The translations under genes were made by a program, and so were the position numbers. Positions 1 to 6,197 of a DNA stretch of 8,349 nucleotides are shown here, one piece after another. Source of the stretch: Bacteroidota bacterium. GTDB lineage: Bacteria > Bacteroidota > Bacteroidia > Flavobacteriales > Weeksellaceae. Positions within the stretch are counted from its first letter, which is position 1; each line of letters begins with the position of its first letter. Under the pieces are notes generated by a model. It saw nothing but the letters and a program-made list of their open reading frames with translations, did not search any database and was not told the origin of the DNA. Location: NCBI GenBank assembly GCA_023448955.1, contig JAEXJU010000313.1:1-8349 (forward strand), written 5' to 3'.

Positions 1-79
1 ACTGAATGGCGGCGAGCAGGTCATCACAAGCGGACAAATCAACCTGGACAACGGATCTAAAATCAATATCGTAAAGTAA
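1..79 (+). CDS. RND efflux periplasmic adaptor (membrane fusion protein), 3' end only
   Basis: Only the last 25 codons are in the window, read from base 2 and ending at TAA 77-79. The peptide has the form NGGEQVITSGQINLDNGSK followed by INIVK. This matches the usual end of HlyD/AcrA-type adaptors, where a membrane-proximal strand (GD/EQVVTSGQ) leads to a short basic C-terminus. The family forms the periplasmic bridge between an inner-membrane RND pump and a TolC-like outer-membrane channel. The stop lies six bases before the pump start codon, so the two genes are almost certainly co-transcribed. The assignment rests on the short tail plus this position; the fold-defining lipoyl and hairpin domains lie outside the window. 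Confidence 0.8.
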   Translation, partial: LNGGEQVITSGQINLDNGSKINIVK

Positions 80-85
80 GAGAAG

Positions 86-3000
86 ATGAAGTTAGCAGAA
101 ATATCCATTAAAAGACCGTCGTTAGTGATCGTATTATTTACGATTCTGACGCTGGGAGGTCTGTTGAGTTACTCTATGATGGGGTACGAATTGATCCCGA
201 AATTTGAAACCAATATGGTAACGATTTCCACGGTATATCCCGGAGCGTCGCCAAGTGAGGTGGAAACCTCGGTAACGAGAAAAATTGAAGATGCCGTAGG
301 TTCTCTTGAGAATGTGAAAAAAGTGGAAGCATCTTCCTATGAAAGTCTTTCGGTGATTATGGTTCAGCTGAATGCAGGTGCTGATGTCAATTATGCATTG
401 AATGATGCTCAGCGTAAGGTTAATGCGGTTCTTGCAGACCTTCCGGATGATGCAAAAACACCTTCATTGAATAAATTCTCCCTGGATGATCTACCGATTA
501 TCACGATGAGTATCTCTAGTGATAAGATGAATAACAAGCAACTTTATGATCTTCTGGATAAAAAGATTGAGCCGATTTTTTCCCGTGTGAACGGTGTCGC
601 TCAGGTTGACTTGATTGGTGGTCAGGAGAGAGAGATTCAGGTTAATCTTGATGAGAAAAAACTGCAAGGTTACGGATTGGCCATTTCTGATGTTCAGCAG
701 GCTATCCTTTCCTCTAACCTTGACTTCCCGACTGGTGCGTTGAAAACAAGAACTTCAAAATCTACAATCCGATTAGAAGGAAAATATAAATCCGTTGCGG
801 AACTTAATAACCTTGTGATTTCTTCCAAAAACGGAGCTCAGGTAAGATTGTCTGATATTGCTACGGTTTTCGATGCACAGAAAGATGTTGAAAAAGTAGC
901 ACGATTCAACCAATTGCCGACTATTTTGATGCAAATCAAAAAACAGTCTGACGCCAATGCGGTTTCAGTTTCGGAAAGCATCACAAAAACTGTGGATGAG
1001 GTGATGAAGAATTACGCTGCCCAAGGCGTTAAAGTTAAAATTGTAGATGACAGTACAGATTTTACATTGGAAGCGGCCAACCACGTAATCTTTGACTTGT
1101 TCCTGGCGATTATTCTTGTAGCTGTAGTGATGTTATTGTTCCTTCATAACATCAGAAATGCCTTTATCGTAATGGTTTCCATTCCGGTATCGTTGATTGC
1201 AACTTTCATTGGAATGAATCTGATGGGCTATACGTTGAACCTGATGAGTTTACTCGGTCTATCATTAGTTGTAGGTATTCTTGTGGATGACGCCATTGTA
1301 GTTTTGGAAAACGTTTACCGACATATGGAGATGGGAAAAAGCCGAATCCGTGCCGCTTATGACGGTGCTGCCGAGATTGGATTTACGGTTTCCGCCATTA
1401 CTTTGGTAATCGTGGTGGTATTCCTTCCTATTGCGATGAGTACAGGTTTGGTGGCGAATATCCTGGCACAATTCTGTGTCACTGTGGTTATTGCAACATT
1501 GTTCTCATTGTTAGCATCGTTTACCATTATTCCTTGGTTGTCATCAAGATTTGGAAAACTGGTTCATTTGACCGGGAAAAATCCTTTTGAGAAATTTATT
1601 CTTTGGTTCGAGAAACAATTAGACAAATTCACGCACTGGATCACAGGAATCCTGGAATGGTGTCTGAAAACGACATTAAGAAGAATAATGACCGTTATTG
1701 TAACTTTTCTTGTTCTGATTGGTTCATTTATGTTAGTGGCATTTGGGTTTATTGGTGGGGAATTTTTCCCAAAAATGGACAGAGGTCAGTTCCTTGTTCA
1801 GATGGAATTGCCGAAAGATGCGTCAGTTGAGAAAACCAATCAAGTGACTCTTGAGGTTGAGAGATTCCTTAGAAATGATAAAGATGTTGTGGATTTGATT
1901 ACGACAGTTGGTCAGCAATCTACAGGTTTTGGTGGTGCGCAGGCAACACTTTACCAATCGGAAATTCAGGTAATTTTAACGGACAAATCCGAACGTTCTG
2001 AAAGTACCGATATCAAATCGGCCAAAATCAAAAGAGCTTTAGCAGAAAAGTTCACTGGTGTTGAATTTAAAACGGCACCAATTGGTTTGATGGGAGCAGA
2101 TAATGCACCAATTGAATTGGTAGTAACGGCTCAGGACAATGCAACAGCGAACAAAGAAGCTAACAGAATTCTCGCATTATTGAAGAAAGTGCCGGGAGCT
2201 GTAGATGCCGAATTATCCACCGATACAGGAAATCCGGAGGTTCAGGTGAATATTGACAGAGATAAAATGTCTGCCCTTGGTCTTAATCTTTCCAGCGTTG
2301 GGCAGACGATGCAGACAGCATTCAACGGAAATACGGATGGGAAATTCCGTGCCGGTGAATATGAATATGACATCAACATCCGTTTCGGAGATTATAACAG
2401 ACAATCCATTGATGATGTTAAAAATCTGATATTTACCAATCCAAAAGGTGAGCAGATCAGGCTAAGTCAATTTGCTGAGGTGAAAATGGGCTCTGGTCCT
2501 AGTTTACTGGAACGTAGAGATAAAGCGCCTTCCGTAAAAGTAAAATCGAAAGTGGTCGGGCGTCCTGTCGGTGATGTTGCTAATGAATGGTCAGCAATGT
2601 TTATGGAAAACGAAAAAACAAAACCTGCTGGCGTAGAATACATCTGGAGCGGTGATATGGAAAACCAGACCGAAGGTTTCGGTACATTAGGAATTGCATT
2701 GATGGCCGCTATCGTATTGGTTTACCTGGTTATGGTGTCGCTTTATGATAGTTTTGTGCATCCGTTTGTCGTATTGTTCTCGATTCCACTGGCTTTGATT
2801 GGAGTAATGTTGATTCTTGCATTAACAGGCAATTCTTTAAATATATTCACAATGCTTGGTATGATTATGTTGATTGGTCTCGTGGCGAAGAATGCCATCC
2901 TGATTGTTGACTTTACCAATATGCGAATTGCGGCTGGAGCGAGTATTCACGATGCATTGATTCAGGCCAATCACGCGCGTCTTCGTCCGATTTTGATGAC

Positions 3001-3304
3001 CACGATTGCGATGATTTTCGGGATGCTACCGATTGCCTTGGCGAGTGGAGCAGGAGCCGAGATGAACAAAGGACTGGCTTGGGTAGTTATCGGTGGTTTG
3101 ACATCATCACTATTCCTGACTTTGATTATTGTTCCGGTAGTTTATTCATTAATGGAATCGTTCATTAGATTCTTCGGAAGATTGTTTAACAGACTATTCG
3201 GAACTAAAATGGGAGAGAAAATTGATTATGAAGCTGAAATGAAAGCCGACTATGTTCACAAAGAATTGAGCGATGACGGATTCACAACGAAACACGTAGA
3301 TTAA
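86..3304 (+). CDS. AcrB-like RND (HAE1-type) efflux transporter permease subunit
   Basis: This 1072-residue inner-membrane proton/drug antiporter has the full RND length and architecture. TM1 is at about residues 11-33, followed by a first periplasmic domain to about 330. TM2 starts near 334, TM3-TM6 follow, and TM7 is at about 534-556 with GGEFFPKMDRGQ just after it. A second periplasmic domain runs to about 860 and TM8-TM12 end near 1027. The proton-relay residues are visible: an Asp pair D401-D402 in TM4 (GILVDDAIVVLENVYRHME) and K935 in TM10 (GLVAKNAILIVDF), equivalent to D407/D408 and K940 of E. coli AcrB. This places it with drug/organic-solute exporters rather than metal (CusA-type) pumps, although substrates cannot be read from sequence. 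A charged cytosolic tail of about 45 residues follows TM12. The ATG at 86 follows a purine-rich AGAGAAG. It is the last gene of its operon, because a strong terminator follows; a TolC-type gene is not downstream. Confidence 0.97.
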   Translation: MKLAEISIKRPSLVIVLFTILTLGGLLSYSMMGYELIPKFETNMVTISTVYPGASPSEVETSVTRKIEDAVGSLENVKKVEASSYESLSVIMVQLNAGADVNYALNDAQRKVNAVLADLPDDAKTPSLNKFSLDDLPIITMSISSDKMNNKQLYDLLDKKIEPIFSRVNGVAQVDLIGGQEREIQVNLDEKKLQGYGLAISDVQQAILSSNLDFPTGALKTRTSKSTIRLEGKYKSVAELNNLVISSKNGAQVRLSDIATVFDAQKDVEKVARFNQLPTILMQIKKQSDANAVSVSESITKTVDEVMKNYAAQGVKVKIVDDSTDFTLEAANHVIFDLFLAIILVAVVMLLFLHNIRNAFIVMVSIPVSLIATFIGMNLMGYTLNLMSLLGLSLVVGILVDDAIVVLENVYRHMEMGKSRIRAAYDGAAEIGFTVSAITLVIVVVFLPIAMSTGLVANILAQFCVTVVIATLFSLLASFTIIPWLSSRFGKLVHLTGKNPFEKFILWFEKQLDKFTHWITGILEWCLKTTLRRIMTVIVTFLVLIGSFMLVAFGFIGGEFFPKMDRGQFLVQMELPKDASVEKTNQVTLEVERFLRNDKDVVDLITTVGQQSTGFGGAQATLYQSEIQVILTDKSERSESTDIKSAKIKRALAEKFTGVEFKTAPIGLMGADNAPIELVVTAQDNATANKEANRILALLKKVPGAVDAELSTDTGNPEVQVNIDRDKMSALGLNLSSVGQTMQTAFNGNTDGKFRAGEYEYDINIRFGDYNRQSIDDVKNLIFTNPKGEQIRLSQFAEVKMGSGPSLLERRDKAPSVKVKSKVVGRPVGDVANEWSAMFMENEKTKPAGVEYIWSGDMENQTEGFGTLGIALMAAIVLVYLVMVSLYDSFVHPFVVLFSIPLALIGVMLILALTGNSLNIFTMLGMIMLIGLVAKNAILIVDFTNMRIAAGASIHDALIQANHARLRPILMTTIAMIFGMLPIALASGAGAEMNKGLAWVVIGGLTSSLFLTLIIVPVVYSLMESFIRFFGRLFNRLFGTKMGEKIDYEAEMKADYVHKELSDDGFTTKHVD

Positions 3305-3327
3305 TCTCAATTTATTTATACACTTTA

Positions 3328-3351
3328 GGCAGCCTTCGGGCTGTCTTTTTT
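3328..3351 (+). terminator. Rho-independent terminator of the efflux operon
   Basis: A 7-bp stem pairs 3328-3334 (GGCAGCC) with 3339-3345 (GGCTGTC, one G-U pair), closed by a TTCG tetraloop and followed by six T's at 3346-3351. It starts 24 bases after the pump stop codon. It has a T-tract only on the plus strand, so it serves the pump operon alone. Confidence 0.92.
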
Positions 3352-3355
3352 ATTG

Positions 3356-3386
3356 AAAAAAAAGCTCCCAAAAAAATTGAGAGCTT
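3356..3386 (-). terminator. Rho-independent terminator of the J-domain/KTSC gene
   Basis: Read on the minus strand, an 8-bp stem pairs 3386-3379 (AAGCTCTC) with 3369-3362 (GGGAGCTT, one G-U pair) around a loop of nine bases, then runs into T's (complement of A3356-3363). It lies about 20 bases beyond the stop codon of the minus-strand gene. The G-U pair becomes an A-C mismatch on the plus strand, so the hairpin is better formed in minus-strand RNA. Confidence 0.85.
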
Positions 3387-3405
3387 GATTTTAAATCCTG
3401 AGAAT

Positions 3406-3852
3406 TTAATCCGCCATTACTTCGCCGGATTTTCGGTAAACATAATTGCCATAAATATGTCTTCTTGCAAAACGGCTTGGCGAGTCAGAATTCACCATTT
3501 TGATGTAAGTATTTCTAGGAACGCCGATATACTCGAACATTTGTCCGTTCAGATGCTGCACTTTCAGTATAGATTTTTCAAGATAGAAATCAGCAATGAT
3601 AGAATTGGAAATGGTCTCGGTATATTCTTCCTTATATTTTTCCTGAGTTTCTTCATTGATGCTTACCAGAAAATGATAAGCTTCAATAACTGATTTGCTT
3701 TTTTCCTCAGCTTCCAGTTTTCCGGCTTCATCATTAATAAATTTATCAGGATGCGTTTCCTTCATTACATTTCTGTAGATGTTTTTAAGATCTTTAAGAC
3801 TTGCAGTTTTATCCACCTCCAGAAGTTTTCTGTACTCGGCAATTTTTTTCAT
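3406..3852 (-). CDS. J-domain protein with C-terminal KTSC domain, 148 aa
   Basis: Residues 1-~75 look like a DnaJ J domain: IAEYRKLLEVDKTASLKDLKNIYRNV, the HPD tripeptide at 34-36 (KETHPDKF), and a closing helix ending SVIEAYHFLVS. J domains stimulate Hsp70 (DnaK) ATPase through HPD. Residues ~83-141 fit the KTSC domain, a small domain of unknown function, with FEYIGVPRNTYIKMV, then S-x-S-x-x-F and IYGNYVYRK. No zinc-finger or substrate-binding DnaJ region is present. There is no signal peptide or membrane segment, so it is probably cytosolic. An in-frame TTG at 3876 would add eight residues, but it lies inside the likely -7 box, so I choose the ATG at 3852. The gene is monocistronic, divergent from the META-domain lipoprotein, and has its own terminator. 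A DnaK-linked role is inferred from HPD only. Confidence 0.88.
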   Translation of the reverse strand: MKKIAEYRKLLEVDKTASLKDLKNIYRNVMKETHPDKFINDEAGKLEAEEKSKSVIEAYHFLVSINEETQEKYKEEYTETISNSIIADFYLEKSILKVQHLNGQMFEYIGVPRNTYIKMVNSDSPSRFARRHIYGNYVYRKSGEVMAD

Positions 3853-3873
3853 ATTAATTATAATTTCGAGGTG

Positions 3874-3881
3874 CAAAATTA
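3874..3881 (-). promoter_or_regulatory. Promoter -7 box of the J-domain/KTSC gene
   Basis: The minus strand reads TAATTTTG, an exact match to the Bacteroidetes -7 consensus TAnnTTTG. Transcription would start around 3867, about 15 bases before the ATG at 3852, a typical short leader for the phylum. No convincing -33 TTG lies at the right distance, so the call rests on the -7 box and its position. It argues against the upstream TTG (3876-3874) as start codon. Confidence 0.55.
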
Positions 3882-3914
3882 AGCTTTTAAATCAATAAAA
3901 CTATAACTGATTCA

Positions 3915-3935
3915 TTATTATTATGTTAATAATAA
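3915..3935. repeat. Perfect 9-bp inverted repeat between divergent promoters
   Basis: TTATTATTA (3915-3923) and TAATAATAA (3927-3935) are exact reverse complements around TGT. The repeat lies in the divergent spacer, between the minus-strand -7 box at 3874-3881 and the plus-strand -7 box at 4009-4016. It has the geometry of an operator for a dimeric regulator. The arms are pure A/T in an A/T-rich spacer, so chance is a real alternative. Confidence 0.35.
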
Positions 3936-4008
3936 ACAGGCTTTTTTTTCTTTTAATAATATCATATTTATATTTTATAATGATGAGATTATGTTAAAAA
4001 GAAAATCT

Positions 4009-4016
4009 TATCTTTG
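4009..4016 (+). promoter_or_regulatory. Promoter -7 box of the META-domain lipoprotein gene
   Basis: TATCTTTG matches TAnnTTTG exactly and is identical to the box proposed upstream of the acidic protein at 4757-4764. Transcription would start near 4023, giving a leader of about 13 bases to the ATG at 4036. The -33 region (GATTATGTTA at 3987-3996) is only a weak match. No Shine-Dalgarno site precedes the ATG. Confidence 0.6.
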
Positions 4017-4035
4017 AAATGTAATTTTATCAGCA

Positions 4036-4437
4036 ATGAAAAAACTTTTTTTTACATCTATAATAGCAGTATCAGTAATTTCCTGTACCAGCAGATTGGG
4101 AAATACAGATAAACTGGGGAAAAGTCAGGCATCTATCACAGGTACACAATGGATTCTGGCAGATGATATCACTAATAAACCGACTTTGGTAATAGAGCAA
4201 AACAGAATCTCCGGAAATGCAGGGTGCAATAATTATTTTTCTGATGCCACAATTGATACTTCTGCCGGAAATTTTTCAGCGAAGAATATTGGCTCTACAA
4301 GAAAAATGTGTAATAATATGATAACGGAAACAGCCTATCTGGAAGTGCTTCCTAAGGTCAATAAATATGTAGTAACAGAATCTACACTGGAACTTTATAA
4401 AGACAATCTGTTGCTTCTGAAATTCAATAAGCAGTAA
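4036..4437 (+). CDS. META-domain (HslJ-like) lipoprotein, 133 aa
   Basis: The N-terminus is a lipoprotein signal (MKKLFFTSIIAVSVISC) with lipobox VISC and acylated C17, so the mature protein is membrane-anchored and faces the periplasm or cell surface. Residues ~34-132 form one META domain. It opens with TGTQWIL (35-41), has the hallmark RISGNAGCNNYF (57-68), then STRKMCNN (87-94) and TETAYLEVLPKVNKYVV (97-113). The family includes E. coli HslJ, a heat-inducible envelope protein linked to novobiocin resistance; its molecular activity is not well defined. C64 and C92 lie at the positions where META proteins carry conserved cysteines and could form a disulfide. Length is normal for a single-domain member. 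The gene is monocistronic between its own -7 box and a terminator shared with the convergent acidic-protein gene. Confidence 0.92.
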   Translation: MKKLFFTSIIAVSVISCTSRLGNTDKLGKSQASITGTQWILADDITNKPTLVIEQNRISGNAGCNNYFSDATIDTSAGNFSAKNIGSTRKMCNNMITETAYLEVLPKVNKYVVTESTLELYKDNLLLLKFNKQ

Positions 4438-4469
4438 AAAAAAAGAGCTCAATATTGAGCTCTTTTTTT
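4438..4469. terminator. Shared bidirectional terminator, 32-bp perfect palindrome
   Basis: Seven A's, GAGCTCAATATTGAGCTC and seven T's form a perfect palindrome centred between 4453 and 4454. RNA from either strand folds the same stem and ends in U's. It directly follows the lipoprotein stop (TAA 4435-4437) and overlaps the stop codon of the minus-strand acidic gene (4470-4468), so it ends both convergent transcripts. Confidence 0.93.
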
Positions 4470-4707
4470 ATTCTTCGTCTTCTTCGTCGTATTTCGCAAG
4501 TTCTTCGTCACACCATTTGAAGGCTTCTTCTACAACTTTAGTAGCTTCTGTAGCTACGGTTTCTTCATCGTCACCTTCAAGATCATCCAGCCACTCCACA
4601 TCTTCTTCTTCTACATTAAGGATAAAACGAGGATATTCTGTATGCACTACGAATAGATCTTCCGGAAAATCAGAATTGTCGGCCAATAAAAACTTTGGTA
4701 ATTTCAT
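4468..4707 (-). CDS. Small highly acidic conserved-type protein of unknown function, 79 aa
   Basis: The N-terminal half (MKLPKFLLADN, then SDFPEDLFVVHTEYPRFIL) is mixed and looks folded. The C-terminal half is dominated by Asp/Glu (NVEEEDVEWLDDLEGDDEE; CDEELAKYDEEDEE) around a helical stretch TVATEATKVVEEAFKW. I count 29 acidic against about six Lys/Arg residues. There is no signal peptide or membrane segment, so it is probably cytosolic. The N-terminal half resembles small uncharacterised Bacteroidetes proteins from memory; I know of no assigned function. The ATG at 4707 has a 40-50 base leader, a TATCTTTG box upstream, and a terminator overlapping its stop codon, so it is a properly bounded unit. 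Acidic proteins of this size include nucleic-acid mimics and ribosome- or chaperone-associated factors, but nothing here decides between them. Confidence 0.85.
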   Translation of the reverse strand: MKLPKFLLADNSDFPEDLFVVHTEYPRFILNVEEEDVEWLDDLEGDDEETVATEATKVVEEAFKWCDEELAKYDEEDEE

Positions 4708-4710
4708 AAT

Positions 4711-4755
4711 AAAAATTTTTAAAATAAATCAGAGAAAGATTATGATCTCTGATTT
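4711..4755 (-). terminator. Probable terminator of the GT-C-like gene, overlapping the next gene's start region
   Basis: On the minus strand AAATCAGAGA (4755-4746) and TCTCTGATTT (4735-4726) form a perfect 10-bp stem with a 10-base loop, followed by the A/T tract ATTTTAAAAATTTTT (4725-4711). It lies 29 bases beyond the GT-C-like stop codon. The T-tract is interrupted by A's, so termination may be partial. The first stem arm begins two bases after the acidic gene's -7 box, so transcripts started there would carry only part of that arm. Confidence 0.65.
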
Positions 4756-4756
4756 T

Positions 4757-4783
4757 CAAAGATAGAAAAAATCCCTAAAACAA
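4757..4783 (-). promoter_or_regulatory. Promoter of the acidic-protein gene
   Basis: The -7 box is TATCTTTG (4764-4757), an exact TAnnTTTG match. A TTG at 4783-4781 lies 16 bases upstream as a possible -33 element, directly after the stop codon of the GT-C-like gene. Start of transcription would be near 4750, leaving a leader of about 43 bases to the ATG at 4707. Confidence 0.62.
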
Positions 4784-6115
4784 TTATTGATATTTATTTT
4801 TTTTGATGCTGATTTTTTTCTCGACCTTATATCTTGTCAATACATTATTTTTTAGGGTATCAGAAGCCGTAAAAGTAAAATAGATATGCGGGTTTACCGT
4901 GCTGATGAGTTCTGCGGTCTGTCCGTCATTGTCTTCCTGATCTTTCACATAGAACTTCAGCTTACTATGCGTCATGTTTTCTTCTTTCAAAAATGTAGTT
5001 ATTGCTTTTCTGTTTTCCAGATAATTGCCTTTTGATAGCCAGGTAAATAGGAAGCCAACTGAAAGACTTACAAATCCCACAGCGTATATTAGCGAATTGA
5101 AAATACGAAACAACTTTCGGAAAAATACCATCCAGATTCCAATGGAAAAAGGAGCCATCAGTCGGTAATCTATGGCATTCACAGAATATACGTACTGAAT
5201 AAAATATGACAACACGATGCAGACTAAAGAACTTATAACTATAAATTTTTCTGTTTCTGTAAGTTTATTTTTGACGAATAGAAAAATCATTAGCAGAATT
5301 GTTAAAACACCAATGCCGTAAATGCCATAATTGATAATTCCGCCATTTGGATCTGCAATGTGGATGAACGGATTGAAAGTGGTTGCCATTCCCTGAAATA
5401 ATTCCAAAAGAAGCCGAGATGTAGGTTTGAGGCCTATTTCTAAAAAAGTGTCGATGTATTTTTCATTAAAATAATCAATAAAAGTCAATTTATAAATGCC
5501 GTAAAATAAAATTCCTATAATTCCGCTTACACCAAAACTTTTCCAATAATTCTTCCTGAAACTCATCAATCCGAAAATGATATTTCCAAAGCAGAAAAAT
5601 AAGGCGCTGTACCGGATATTAATCATTGCAATCAAGCATAGACTCAAATAAAAGCTCCCTTTTGTTAAAGTATATTTTTGGTTTATAATCTGTCTTCCTA
5701 TGTAAAAATAAATCACTACAAAAGGAAGGATCATTTCTTCGCTCATTGTAAATGAAAAAATACTGACAAAGCTGAATAAAGAAGAAATAATCATCAGTTC
5801 TTTGATGAAAAATTGTTTTCTATATGCAAAAATCAGAATGGCAGAGTATGCTAATAGTCCAACAAGCTTACTGCTCCAAAAGTGATCCAGCTCAAAAAAA
5901 GTAAAGAACTTAATGGCTAACGGATAGCCGAGCGGAGCTGTGGTATTATCTATCACTGGAAACAACTCAGATTGCCTCATATAACGGATAGAATCCGGAC
6001 TCACACGTCCCTTTTCATTCAAAAGAAACCGAAGAATTATCATAATGAAGGTGATGATAACCAGTAATATCTGAATGTATTTTTCTTTTGCGGGCTTTAG
6101 TTTGAAAGTAATCAT
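4784..6115 (-). CDS. GT-C-like polytopic membrane protein, putative glycosyltransferase, 443 aa
   Basis: About ten hydrophobic segments cover residues ~13-360, and a soluble tail of ~80 residues (363-443) follows. TM1 is residues 13-32; the first outer loop carries VSPDSIRYMRQSELFP with D41. This matches the GT-C pattern of an acidic residue and a Tyr after TM1, as in lipid-phosphate-sugar dependent mannosyl- and arabinosyltransferases. Two further GT-C features appear: SEEMILPF (125-132), like the sE-lf motif, and IDYRLMAPFSIGIW (315-328), like the R-llP motif in a late TM. Such enzymes use polyprenyl-phosphate sugars on the outer face of the inner membrane. Substrate and acceptor cannot be read, and it could be a non-catalytic relative. 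The ATG at 6115 has a TAACTTTG box about 42 bases upstream and a terminator beyond the stop codon, so it is probably monocistronic. No glycan gene cluster surrounds it. Confidence 0.75.
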   Translation of the reverse strand: MITFKLKPAKEKYIQILLVIITFIMIILRFLLNEKGRVSPDSIRYMRQSELFPVIDNTTAPLGYPLAIKFFTFFELDHFWSSKLVGLLAYSAILIFAYRKQFFIKELMIISSLFSFVSIFSFTMSEEMILPFVVIYFYIGRQIINQKYTLTKGSFYLSLCLIAMINIRYSALFFCFGNIIFGLMSFRKNYWKSFGVSGIIGILFYGIYKLTFIDYFNEKYIDTFLEIGLKPTSRLLLELFQGMATTFNPFIHIADPNGGIINYGIYGIGVLTILLMIFLFVKNKLTETEKFIVISSLVCIVLSYFIQYVYSVNAIDYRLMAPFSIGIWMVFFRKLFRIFNSLIYAVGFVSLSVGFLFTWLSKGNYLENRKAITTFLKEENMTHSKLKFYVKDQEDNDGQTAELISTVNPHIYFTFTASDTLKNNVLTRYKVEKKISIKKNKYQ

Positions 6116-6126
6116 AGTTTTTTAAT

Positions 6127-6157
6127 AAAAAAGTCAGAACCAAATGCTGATTCTGAC
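6127..6157 (-). terminator. Terminator of the dehydrogenase/secreted-protein operon
   Basis: On the minus strand GTCAGAA (6157-6151) pairs with TTCTGAC (6139-6133) in a 7-bp stem with an 11-base loop, followed directly by TTTTTT (6132-6127). It is 41 bases past the secreted-protein stop codon and 12 bases before the next start codon (ATG at 6115). The first base of the stem is also the last base of the downstream gene's proposed -7 box. Confidence 0.8.
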
Positions 6158-6164
6158 AAAGTTA
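6157..6164 (-). promoter_or_regulatory. Promoter -7 box of the GT-C-like gene
   Basis: The minus strand reads TAACTTTG, an exact TAnnTTTG match. Transcription would start near 6150, about 35 bases before the ATG at 6115 and past the first arm of the terminator hairpin. The -33 region has only a TTTCGG-like match near 6182, so the assignment depends on the -7 box and spacing. Confidence 0.5.
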
Positions 6165-6197
6165 TAAATCGTAATCCGAAATTCCGAATTGAAATTT

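Noticed and set aside
1265..1471. Minus-strand frame inside the RND pump (others at 2213-2404 and, on the plus strand, 1603-1830)
   Set aside because: They overlap a conserved membrane/periplasmic coding region, have no start context or promoter box, and show no recognisable domain.
3385..3693. 102-residue plus-strand frame opposite the J-KTSC gene
   Set aside because: The opposite strand encodes two recognisable domains. This frame has no family resemblance and begins within the terminator region.
4490..4660. Tandem TTCTTC/TCGTCT-like microsatellite appearance
   Set aside because: It is explained by consecutive Glu/Asp codons of the acidic protein, not by a separate repeat element.
4517..4765. 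82-residue Ser/Thr-rich plus-strand reading frame
   Set aside because: It is antisense to the acidic protein gene. Its Ser/Thr richness is what the complement of Glu/Asp codons yields in that frame, and the tail runs through the promoter region.
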